Shown here one piece after another: positions 1-5,584 of a stretch of DNA of 6,262 nt; the stretch's first letter is position 1; the number at the start of each line of letters is the position of its first letter. Under the pieces are notes generated by a model, which was not told where the DNA came from, ran no database searches, and worked only from the letters and a program-made list of their open reading frames with translations. The stretch is from JAXMBX01 sp046349635 (GTDB taxonomy: Bacteria > Planctomycetota > Planctomycetia > Planctomycetales > Planctomycetaceae): NCBI GenBank assembly GCA_046349635.1, contig JAXMBX010000095.1:1-6262 (forward strand), given 5' to 3'. The translations under genes and the position numbers were made by a program.

Positions 1-704
1 CGCGGAATCCCCCCCGAAAGTTCATAAACCGCATCCAATGCCTCCGGCTCGAACAGCGACCGTTTCGCTCCGGCCGCCTGCAAACGCCACGAGACGTATT
101 TCATCGTTTCCTCATACGACAGTCCCTGCAGGACACATTTGACTCCCAGCCGGGCTTCGAGTTGCGGGATGCGGTGGATGCGGCTGATCAGCTCCCGCTG
201 GCCCGAGAGAATCAGGCTGAACCGGGCTCCCGATTCGTGGAAGTTCAAGAGCAGGCGGAGCGCCTGGAAAACCTGCAGATCCTCGATCAAGTGAGCCTCA
301 TCGACGACCAGGACCGGATGCCGTCCTTCCCGGTTGTAGGCGATCAGGGACTGCTGGATTGTGCGGATCACCTTGTCGAGTCCCACGATGCCCGAGGTCG
401 TTTCATCCTCTTGGGACCCCAGTTCCACCGCGATGGAATTCAGCAACTCGGCGGCGGACATCTGCGGAAACACCAGCGACACGAACGGTCCCTGGACATC
501 TCCCAGTTGCTCCCGGAGAACCTGCAGCAGGTAGCTCTTCCCCAGCCCCGTCCCTCCGACGAGCAGCCCCGCCCCCTTGCGGTTTTCAATCAGGTAGCGG
601 AGTTTGAGAAGCGAGGCTTCGTGCGGATCGCTGCCGAAATACAGCCGCGTATCCATGTCGTTTTCGAACGGCTTGGAGGTCAGTTGCCAATAGCTCTCAT
701 ACAT
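1..704 (-). CDS. ExeA/GspA-like AAA ATPase, C-terminus cut off by the left window edge
   Basis: My translation of the minus strand from the ATG at 704 gives 234 complete residues, open to the window edge. It begins MYESYWQLTSKPF, the usual opening of ExeA/GspA/MshM-type ATPases. A Walker A sits at about residues 50-57 (GGTGLGKS), a Walker B at 131-138 (VLVVDEAH), a sensor-1-like stretch at 164-169 (LILSGQ), and a sensor-2-like SGGIPR at the truncated end. The segment around 194-212 (LSYEET...RLQAAG) also fits the family. ExeA-type proteins are cytoplasmic ATPases that work with a membrane partner (ExeB) in type II secretion; relatives occur in pilus and PEP-CTERM/exopolysaccharide loci. Whether this one carries a C-terminal peptidoglycan-binding domain cannot be seen. 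The start is well set: an in-frame TGA lies three codons upstream, and AAGGA sits 9 bases before the ATG. It follows the P-loop gene by 34 bp on the same strand, so it is probably the third gene of an operon. Family call is firm; the pathway is inference. Confidence 0.9.
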   Translation of the reverse strand, partial: MYESYWQLTSKPFENDMDTRLYFGSDPHEASLLKLRYLIENRKGAGLLVGGTGLGKSYLLQVLREQLGDVQGPFVSLVFPQMSAAELLNSIAVELGSQEDETTSGIVGLDKVIRTIQQSLIAYNREGRHPVLVVDEAHLIEDLQVFQALRLLLNFHESGARFSLILSGQRELISRIHRIPQLEARLGVKCVLQGLSYEETMKYVSWRLQAAGAKRSLFEPEALDAVYELSGGIP

Positions 705-738
705 GCGTTGTCATCCTTGATACGTGTCCGAGTGCCGT

Positions 739-1515
739 TCAGGCAAAAGTCTCAATCATTCCCAGCCAGGAGATACCCGCTTCCGTCCAGCGGCGGTCCT
801 CATCGCTCTCCAGCGAAGAGGCGGTCCGTTGCCGGCTGCTGATCACGGCGATCGCCGCGTTGATGTTCGCCTCCAGCCAGGAATTTCGAATCGTCTGGTC
901 CTGCACCAGGACTCCCGCATCGATCAGGATCAAATCGAATTGATCGCGGACTTCGGCGAGAGTCCCCGTGAGTCGGGAAAGATGTTCGGGAATGTGGTCC
1001 GGGGCGGTTTTTTCAACGGGTGCCAGCACGCAGACATTGCTCCCGGAGAGCATCAACGGCCGATTTGCGGCAGCGGGCAGAGCTTTATGCGTGGACGCGG
1101 TCCCCGGTTGCAACTGGGACCACAGAGAAGGGTGTTCCAGGTCCGCATCGACGAGGAGAATCCGGGGCTGTTTCAGGCGAGCGAGCACATGGGCGAGGGT
1201 CAGGAGGACCGATGAACAGCCTTCCCCTCGCGTCGTTCCGAAAAAGGCGACGCATTTTTCATGGCGCTCGGCCGCCGATCCGAGGAGCTGCCGTGCCAGG
1301 TGTTGAAAGCCCGCTTCGGATTGATTCAGCAGCTGTTGTGTAATGCGGGGCCAGTTCCAACCTCTCGCCACGGGTTCCACAGGTTCCACGGCCTGCGGAT
1401 TCGCCGGTGGAATCGCAGCGGGCACTGGTTCCACCGCCGCTGGTTGCGGACGCGAAACGGGCTGAGAGTGTGTCTCGCGGTACGCCTTCACAATCGCTCG
1501 ATCCAGAAGTGACAT
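739..1515 (-). CDS. MinD/BY-kinase-like P-loop protein with degenerate Walker A
   Basis: This 258-residue protein has an N-terminal helix (MSLLDRAIVKAYRE), a Pro/Ala/Val-rich linker at about 18-50, and a P-loop domain from about 86. The fold is recognisable from a Walker A-like GTTRGEGCSS (93-102), a Walker A' ILLVDADLEHPSL (119-131) and a Walker B FDLILIDAG (193-201). This order is that of the cytoplasmic domain of CpsD/Wzc/EpsD-type tyrosine autokinases and other MinD/ParA-like ATPases. Two things are odd. The P-loop lysine expected after GEG is Cys100. The only tyrosine I find is Tyr12, so the C-terminal Tyr cluster of BY-kinases is missing. It is therefore probably a regulatory or scaffolding relative, not an active tyrosine kinase; that is inference. 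I chose the ATG at 1515. A TTG at 1575 in the same frame would overlap the upstream gene and precede the conserved N-terminal helix. No strong ribosome binding site is visible. It lies 19 bp after the membrane-protein gene and 34 bp before the ExeA-like gene. Confidence 0.85.
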   Translation of the reverse strand: MSLLDRAIVKAYRETHSQPVSRPQPAAVEPVPAAIPPANPQAVEPVEPVARGWNWPRITQQLLNQSEAGFQHLARQLLGSAAERHEKCVAFFGTTRGEGCSSVLLTLAHVLARLKQPRILLVDADLEHPSLWSQLQPGTASTHKALPAAANRPLMLSGSNVCVLAPVEKTAPDHIPEHLSRLTGTLAEVRDQFDLILIDAGVLVQDQTIRNSWLEANINAAIAVISSRQRTASSLESDEDRRWTEAGISWLGMIETFA

Positions 1516-1534
1516 GTTTCTAGGTGTCCTGTCT

Positions 1535-2197
1535 CTAGCGATGTGACGGGGGAAATGGAGCGACGGAAGGATCAAGGGCCGGTGTCGGGGCAGGAATAAA
1601 ACTTCCTCCCATTCCCCGAATTGTTTCCCCGGCCGGCGCCTGGGAATCGCGCGTGTGGATTGCCCACTTCACAGGACGATGATACGGCTCTAACTGGTTG
1701 TCCCCGGCCACGGGAATGATCGGGGCGTGAGGCACGGCCATTTTTTTGGCGGACGGCTCCGAGGGATTGTGATCGGAGGGGAAAGTCAATAGCGGGCCCC
1801 TCTCCTCTTCCGGCAGGCGAAGGACTTCCGGTTTGCGGGCCATGATGTCCGCGGACTTCGTCTTTTTGGTTTTCGGAGTATTCCGGGTCACGGGATGCGT
1901 TCCGGGACGCCACTGGTGGAACACCAGAAACACGCCGACTATCACGCCCACGCTGGTCAGCATCAGGACCAGAGTTCGACGACGGATCTCCGCACGGGCC
2001 TTCATGGCGTTTTGGCGGATCGATCCCCGGGCGGAAGCCCCGGAAGGGATGGCCGGAAGCGCGGGGGAATTGGTCTCCGGCAGTTGGGGAATACTGAACA
2101 GGACTCTGTCCCGATTCGGACCCTCAGCCTGGGGAACCTCCCTCGATTCGGGATTCCCTGACCCCCGACGCAGAAATCGTCCAACCTGGAATGTCAT
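1535..2197 (-). CDS. Single-pass, proline-rich membrane protein of unknown function
   Basis: I do not recognise this 220-residue protein by family. One clear membrane segment lies at about residues 75-96 (TLVLMLTSVGVIVGVFLVFHQW), preceded by a basic stretch (KARAEIRRR, 67-74), which predicts a cytoplasmic N-terminus and an exported C-terminus of about 125 residues. Both flanks are low-complexity and rich in Pro, Ser, Arg and Lys (for example TPKTKKTK at 107-114 and a Pro-rich tail, 201-218). No catalytic motif is visible. As first gene of the three-gene cassette next to an ExeA-like ATPase, it has the topology of an ExeB/GspB-like partner, but I cannot see the GspB C-terminal domain, so this is an analogy only. 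The ATG at 2197 is the ORF start; Met65 (codon at 2003-2005), just before the membrane segment, is an alternative. Neither has a good Shine-Dalgarno site. The gene is likely real: it is open for 220 codons, has a convincing membrane helix, and ends 19 bp before the next gene. Confidence 0.75.
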   Translation of the reverse strand: MTFQVGRFLRRGSGNPESREVPQAEGPNRDRVLFSIPQLPETNSPALPAIPSGASARGSIRQNAMKARAEIRRRTLVLMLTSVGVIVGVFLVFHQWRPGTHPVTRNTPKTKKTKSADIMARKPEVLRLPEEERGPLLTFPSDHNPSEPSAKKMAVPHAPIIPVAGDNQLEPYHRPVKWAIHTRDSQAPAGETIRGMGGSFIPAPTPALDPSVAPFPPSHR

Positions 2198-2352
2198 GAT
2201 CCCGGCTATTTTGTCACGTGGCCAGTTGCCAACAGCGAAGTCGCTCCCTCACTGCAAACTCCAGTTTGAGTTGAGGTTCGCGTCAGTTTGGCCTGCGGAA
2301 TTAGCGCAGCCCCCCGCTGGCGAAGAGAACTTCACAGGTAAGATCGACGTCC

Positions 2353-2365
2353 GATCGTGACGATC
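2353..2365. repeat. Perfect 13-bp palindrome GATCGTGACGATC
   Basis: Six-base arms flank a central G. It sits within a slightly larger paired arrangement, with AGATCG at 2341-2346 also able to pair with CGATCT at 2361-2366. It lies about 155 bp upstream of the membrane-protein start on the minus strand and 66 bp past the dapB stop. It could be an operator for the cassette or part of an mRNA structure; no known regulator motif is recognised. Confidence 0.4.
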
Positions 2366-2404
2366 TTGAGGGTTTTACGGGGGGACGAGGGGAAAGTCAT
2401 GCGG

Positions 2405-2424
2405 CAGCAGGGTTTAGCCTGCTG
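2405..2424 (-). terminator. Candidate stem-loop after dapB, without a clear U-tract
   Basis: CAGCAGG (2405-2411) and CCTGCTG (2418-2424) form a perfect 7-bp stem with a 6-base loop, starting 7 bases after the dapB stop codon. In the transcript direction the stem is followed by a mixed sequence, not a run of U. It may be an mRNA 3'-end stem or a weak/Rho-assisted terminator. The position favours a role in ending or protecting the dapB message; this is inference. Confidence 0.35.
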
Positions 2425-2430
2425 TCCGAT

Positions 2431-3231
2431 TCACAGCCCCAGGACGTCATTCATCCCGTACAGCCCCGCCTTCTTCGTCACCAGGAACTTGGCGGCGGTC
2501 AGGGCGCCATACGCATAGCTGTCGCGCGTGCTGCTTTTCACGGAGAGTTCCAGAACTTCTCCCAGCATCCCGAACAGGATCTGGTGCTCGCCGACATTGT
2601 CGCCGATGCGGACCGCGTGATAGCCGATTTCCAAGGGGCTGCGTGCTCCGGGACGCCCGGAGCGTCCGTGCTTATGATCCGTCTGGCCCATTTCCTCGGA
2701 GACAATCTTTCCGAAATGGAGTGCCGTTCCGCTCGGGGCGTCTTCCTTGAAGCGGTGGTGCTTTTCAATGATCTCGACGTCGACCCCCTTGGTGACGTGC
2801 CGCATCATCTTGGCTGCTTCGCGAGCCAGTTTCATCGTCATATTGACCGCCAAACTCATGCTGGGGGCCAACAGGAGCGGGATCGTCTGGGCGGCGGAAA
2901 GAACCTCTTCCCGTTGGGCGGGTGTCAGACCCGTCGTGGCGACGACCAGCGGAATCTGGCGTTCTTCGCAGGTTTTGAGGATCGTCATCAGTCCTTCCGG
3001 CGTGGAGAAATCAATCACCACGTCCACCCCGCCGGTCAACTCGCTCGTCAACGGAACATTGATCTTTCCAATCCCTGCCAGTTCTCCCGCATCCTTTCCC
3101 AGCGCGGGGCTGTCGGCATTTTCGAGGGCGACTGCGACGGACAATTCCGCATCCTGATGCGTCAATGCGATGACACGTTGACCCATCCGACCGGCGGCCC
3201 CGTTGACTCCGACTTTCAGCTTGCTGCTCAT
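2431..3231 (-). CDS. dapB: 4-hydroxy-tetrahydrodipicolinate reductase
   Basis: DapB reduces 4-hydroxy-tetrahydrodipicolinate with NAD(P)H to tetrahydrodipicolinate in the cytoplasmic diaminopimelate/lysine pathway, which feeds peptidoglycan. The 266-residue product is close to the usual 265-275. It shows the N-terminal nucleotide-binding loop VNGAAGRMG (9-17), VVATTG (96-101), the active-site signature EKHHRFKEDAPSGTAL (156-171, with His158, His159 and Lys162), and the C-terminal GLYGMNDVLGL. Variant positions: APSMSLAVN (122-130) where many relatives have an APNFSVGVN-like stretch, and VKSSTR (231-236) in place of the common HKASSR. The catalytic motif is intact, so activity is expected. I chose the ATG at 3231 because the product then begins just before the nucleotide-binding loop, as in the family; an in-frame GTG at 3345 would add 38 unconserved residues. 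It lies 118 bp downstream of the ABC-F gene, same strand, probably co-transcribed. Confidence 0.95.
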   Translation of the reverse strand: MSSKLKVGVNGAAGRMGQRVIALTHQDAELSVAVALENADSPALGKDAGELAGIGKINVPLTSELTGGVDVVIDFSTPEGLMTILKTCEERQIPLVVATTGLTPAQREEVLSAAQTIPLLLAPSMSLAVNMTMKLAREAAKMMRHVTKGVDVEIIEKHHRFKEDAPSGTALHFGKIVSEEMGQTDHKHGRSGRPGARSPLEIGYHAVRIGDNVGEHQILFGMLGEVLELSVKSSTRDSYAYGALTAAKFLVTKKAGLYGMNDVLGL

Positions 3232-3349
3232 GATGTTTGCCCGATTGCTGGGAAGTATTTGTGAGTGAGGGATTTCTGCCGTCAGAATATCGCGCGGAGT
3301 GCCCGAAGTGTAGGAACTGACGGGGAAATCAGACGGCAGGTTCACTCTC
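3232..3349. other. 118-bp spacer between the ABC-F gene and dapB
   Basis: This gap is open in the dapB frame up to a GTG at 3345, four bases after the ABC-F stop. It holds a small inverted repeat, TTCTG (3274-3278) and CAGAA (3283-3287) with a 4-base loop. No U-tract follows in the minus direction, so read-through from the ABC-F gene into dapB is plausible. No clear promoter is seen. Confidence 0.5.
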
Positions 3350-5257
3350 TCAGCCGTTCAGTTCCACCGCTTCCTCCCAATGCTCGTAGAGTTGCGCCAA
3401 CTGCTGTTTCAATTCCTCGGAATCCTGCATGATTTTTTTGATCCTGGCCCCGTCGCGCAGGACGTCCGGATCTCCCATTTTGGTCTGCAAATCCGCCAGT
3501 TCTGATTCCTTCGCGGCGATCTCCTGCTCTATGTCATCCACGGTCCGGTACGGGAATTGGCGTTTCCGCTTGGCGGGTTTGGAACCGGAACGGCGATCCT
3601 CCTTCTCTTCCGAGACGCCGCGCGCGGCGGTCGTGCCAGCCTCCTCCGCCCGGCGACGAAGCATGTCGAGCCACGCGGAGTAATTGCCGTCGTAGATTTT
3701 CACCCGCGGACCGTCAAACGTCATCACCCGTGTCGCCAGGCGATCGATGAAATACCGGTCGTGGCTCACGAACACGATCGTCCCTTCGAATTGCTTCAAG
3801 GCTTGCTCCAGCGATGCACAGGCCCAGAAGTCCAGGTGGTTGGTCGGTTCGTCGAGGATCAGCACGTTGATTTTCAACATCGACAGCCGGGCCAGAGCCA
3901 CCTTGTTTCGCTCGCCCCCGCTCAGGCTGGAGACGCTCTGGTGGACGATGTCCCCTCGCAGGCCGAAGCGGGCCAGTTGGTCACGGAGTTGCGCAGGAGT
4001 GATTTCCGGACGTCCGGGGGGACGGATGGCCTCAATGAGGTTGTCTTCCTCCGGAACACTCTTTAGCTGCTGGTCGAAATATCCGATTTGCACGCCGGCC
4101 CCGAAACGGACCGAACCGTGGCGTGGGGGGAGCTCTCCGAGAATCGTGCGCAACAGCGTCGTCTTGCCGCAGCCATTGGGGCCGAAGATCGCCAGCCGGT
4201 CCTCCCGGATCACCCGTACTTCAAGGTTTTCAAACAGAACGTTTGATCCGAAGCCTTGGGACAGGTCGATCCCCTCAATCACGCAATCTCCAGTGCGGCT
4301 CGCCTGCCCGAAGCCCATCGGGACTTCGGAAACCGTTTCCATCGGCTTTTCGATCAGCTCCATCCGGGCCAGTTTCTTTTCCCGGTCGTTCGCCTGGTTG
4401 CTCTTCTGCCCGTATTCGTTCTTGCGGATGAAGTCTTGCAGGTCGGCGATCTCCGCCTGCTGCTTTTCATACAGCTTCTGCTGCAAGACCATCCGCTCTT
4501 CCCGCTGCCTCCAATACGCGGAAAAATTTCCCGGATAGTCGGTCATCCGCCGTCGCTGGATCTCGAGGATGCGGTTGGTGACCTTGTCGAGGAAATAGCG
4601 GTCGTGACTGACAATGATCATCGCCTGGTCCGAATTCGCGAGGAATTGCTCCAGCCATTCCGTGGCGGAGATGTCCAGGTGGTTCGTCGGCTCGTCGAGC
4701 AGCATCAGATTGGGGCGCGACAACAGTAACCGGGCCAGCAGCAGCCGGTTTTTCTGACCGCCGCTCAGTTGATTGACGGGGTGATCATATTGTTCCGGCT
4801 GAAACCCCAGCCCGCGCAAGACTTCATCCACCCGGTGGTCCAGGTTGTAGGCATTCAGGCGGTGCATGTCCGCCATGACGATGTCGAACCGTTTCTGCGA
4901 CCGCTGCCGGTCGGCATCATTCTCCGCATGTGCGATCTGATGCGCGAGTTGTTCCCCCTCGTGTTGCAGTGCGTACAGTTCTCCCAGCCCCTTGCGAGCT
5001 TCTCCGAGCAGCGTGGAACCTTCCTCGAACACGGGGTGCTGTTCCAGCAGTGCGTACCGGCAAGTCGGGTGGAATTCCACTTTCCCGGCATCGGCCTCAT
5101 CCAACCCGGCCAGAATCTTGAGGAGCGTGGACTTTCCGACGCCGTTCGGACCCACCAGCCCTACTTTTTCCCCCGCGCGAATATCAAACGTGACCTGTTC
5201 GAAAACGGGTTCGGCGTCAAACTGGCGAATCAAATCGCGGACGGAGAGCAGAATCAT
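3350..5257 (-). CDS. ABC-F family ATPase (YdiF/YheS-like ribosome-associated protein)
   Basis: This 635-residue protein has two ABC ATPase domains and no membrane segment, the ABC-F layout. ABC1 has Walker A GPNGVGKS (36-43), signature LSGGQ (164-168), Walker B with DEPTNHLD (188-195) and switch His218. The linker, about 240-325, has a charged helical stretch (YEKQQAEIADLQDFIRKN, 263-280) corresponding to the P-site-tRNA-interaction motif region. ABC2 has Walker A GPNGCGKT (359-366), signature LSGGE (445-449), Walker B with DEPTNHLD (469-476) and His499. A basic, then coiled-coil-like C-terminus follows (about 545-635). Sequence style is closest to YdiF/YheS-type members; length equals the usual 630-640. 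ABC-F proteins bind the ribosomal E site and help relieve stalling or act as translation factors; some give antibiotic resistance, but nothing here points to resistance. The ATG at 5257 has no clear Shine-Dalgarno sequence. All ATPase residues are present, so it should be active. It precedes dapB on the same strand. Confidence 0.93.
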   Translation of the reverse strand: MILLSVRDLIRQFDAEPVFEQVTFDIRAGEKVGLVGPNGVGKSTLLKILAGLDEADAGKVEFHPTCRYALLEQHPVFEEGSTLLGEARKGLGELYALQHEGEQLAHQIAHAENDADRQRSQKRFDIVMADMHRLNAYNLDHRVDEVLRGLGFQPEQYDHPVNQLSGGQKNRLLLARLLLSRPNLMLLDEPTNHLDISATEWLEQFLANSDQAMIIVSHDRYFLDKVTNRILEIQRRRMTDYPGNFSAYWRQREERMVLQQKLYEKQQAEIADLQDFIRKNEYGQKSNQANDREKKLARMELIEKPMETVSEVPMGFGQASRTGDCVIEGIDLSQGFGSNVLFENLEVRVIREDRLAIFGPNGCGKTTLLRTILGELPPRHGSVRFGAGVQIGYFDQQLKSVPEEDNLIEAIRPPGRPEITPAQLRDQLARFGLRGDIVHQSVSSLSGGERNKVALARLSMLKINVLILDEPTNHLDFWACASLEQALKQFEGTIVFVSHDRYFIDRLATRVMTFDGPRVKIYDGNYSAWLDMLRRRAEEAGTTAARGVSEEKEDRRSGSKPAKRKRQFPYRTVDDIEQEIAAKESELADLQTKMGDPDVLRDGARIKKIMQDSEELKQQLAQLYEHWEEAVELNG

Positions 5258-5486
5258 GTCGGGTGCCAGGTCTGGCTGCTCAGTGAGCTGCCGGACTGAA
5301 TTCGAGATAATCGACCGCTACACAGTGAATTCCCGTCACCGATTGCGGTTAAATGGATAAGTTTTCATTGCAGCCAAACGAGGCTGTGAATGTCTTGAGA
5401 TCCTTGTTGTAACCGATTGCGTCTCAGGGGAAAATCCTGCCGTTCGCTTCGTCGCGAGTGGCTTGCAGTTCCGCCCCTCCGCCAGT

Positions 5487-5499
5487 AGGCTTGAAGCCT
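5487..5499. repeat. Perfect 13-bp palindrome AGGCTTGAAGCCT
   Basis: Six-base arms around a central G, 86 bp before the ATG of mqnD and two bases from a second palindrome. As RNA it could form a 5-bp stem with a 3-base loop followed by a short U-run on the plus strand, but no upstream plus-strand gene needs a terminator there, so an operator is at least as likely. Confidence 0.45.
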
Positions 5500-5501
5500 G
5501 A

Positions 5502-5516
5502 TTTTCCCCGGGAAAA
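5502..5516. promoter_or_regulatory. Perfect 15-bp palindrome TTTTCCCCGGGAAAA, candidate operator
   Basis: Seven-base arms (TTTTCCC and GGGAAAA) flank a central C. The site ends 23 bp before the GTG at 5540 and 68 bp before the ATG at 5585, a position suited to promoter control. A 10-bp inverted copy of its left part, GGGGAAAATC, lies at 5427-5436. I do not recognise the regulator. Confidence 0.4.
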
Positions 5517-5528
5517 GTACGATTCTTG

Positions 5529-5533
5529 AAGGA
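5529..5533 (+). promoter_or_regulatory. Shine-Dalgarno AAGGA ahead of a GTG at 5540
   Basis: AAGGA is followed by six bases and then a GTG (5540-5542) that is in frame with mqnD. An in-frame TGA at 5534-5536 bounds the frame. This is a better ribosome binding site than anything before the ATG at 5585, so it bears on the choice of mqnD start. Confidence 0.5.
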
Positions 5534-5584
5534 TGAACCGTGACCTCTCCGGTCTTGAAGCCGACACACAACAGCCAGGCCAAT

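Larger units (their letters stand above)
2198..2430. other. Intergenic region between dapB and the three-gene cassette
   Basis: These 233 bp hold no convincing gene. They should contain the end of the ABC-F/dapB transcript and any promoter of the downstream cassette. Three small inverted repeats are visible and listed separately or in the findings: 2255-2268, 2353-2365 and 2405-2424. I could not identify a convincing -35/-10 pair on the minus strand upstream of 2197. Confidence 0.6.
5258..5584. other. Divergent intergenic region between the ABC-F gene and mqnD
   Basis: About 327 bp with no convincing gene. It should hold promoters for both the leftward ABC-F/dapB unit and the rightward mqnD. 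I see no good consensus -35/-10 pair in either direction. It contains two abutting perfect palindromes (5487-5499 and 5502-5516), an inverted 10-bp partner of the second (GGGGAAAATC, 5427-5436), and a 10-bp direct repeat ACCGATTGCG at 5338-5347 and 5412-5421. The clustering on the mqnD side suggests control of that gene, but this is inference. Confidence 0.6.

Noticed and set aside
162..842. 226-codon open frame on the plus strand
   Set aside because: It is antisense to the ExeA-like ATPase, whose Walker motifs are clear, and runs into the next gene.
1513..1575. TTG start at 1575 for the P-loop protein
   Set aside because: It would overlap the upstream gene by about 40 bp and add unconserved residues before the MSLLDRAI helix; the ATG at 1515 is more natural.
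1833..2360. 175-codon open frame on the plus strand across the membrane-protein gene and the intergenic gap
   Set aside because: No family features; the minus-strand frame has a convincing membrane helix and tight spacing to the next gene.
2584..3264. 226-codon open frame on the plus strand opposite dapB
   Set aside because: It is antisense to a well-supported dapB and shows no domain or start-site evidence.
3747..4538. 263-codon open frame on the plus strand opposite the ABC-F gene
   Set aside because: Antisense shadow; Ser/Arg-rich composition is typical of the reverse of a coding strand.
5491..5523. Possible promoter TTGAAG / TACGAT upstream of mqnD
   Set aside because: The spacing is 21 bases, too long for a standard sigma-70 site, and the elements overlap the palindromes.
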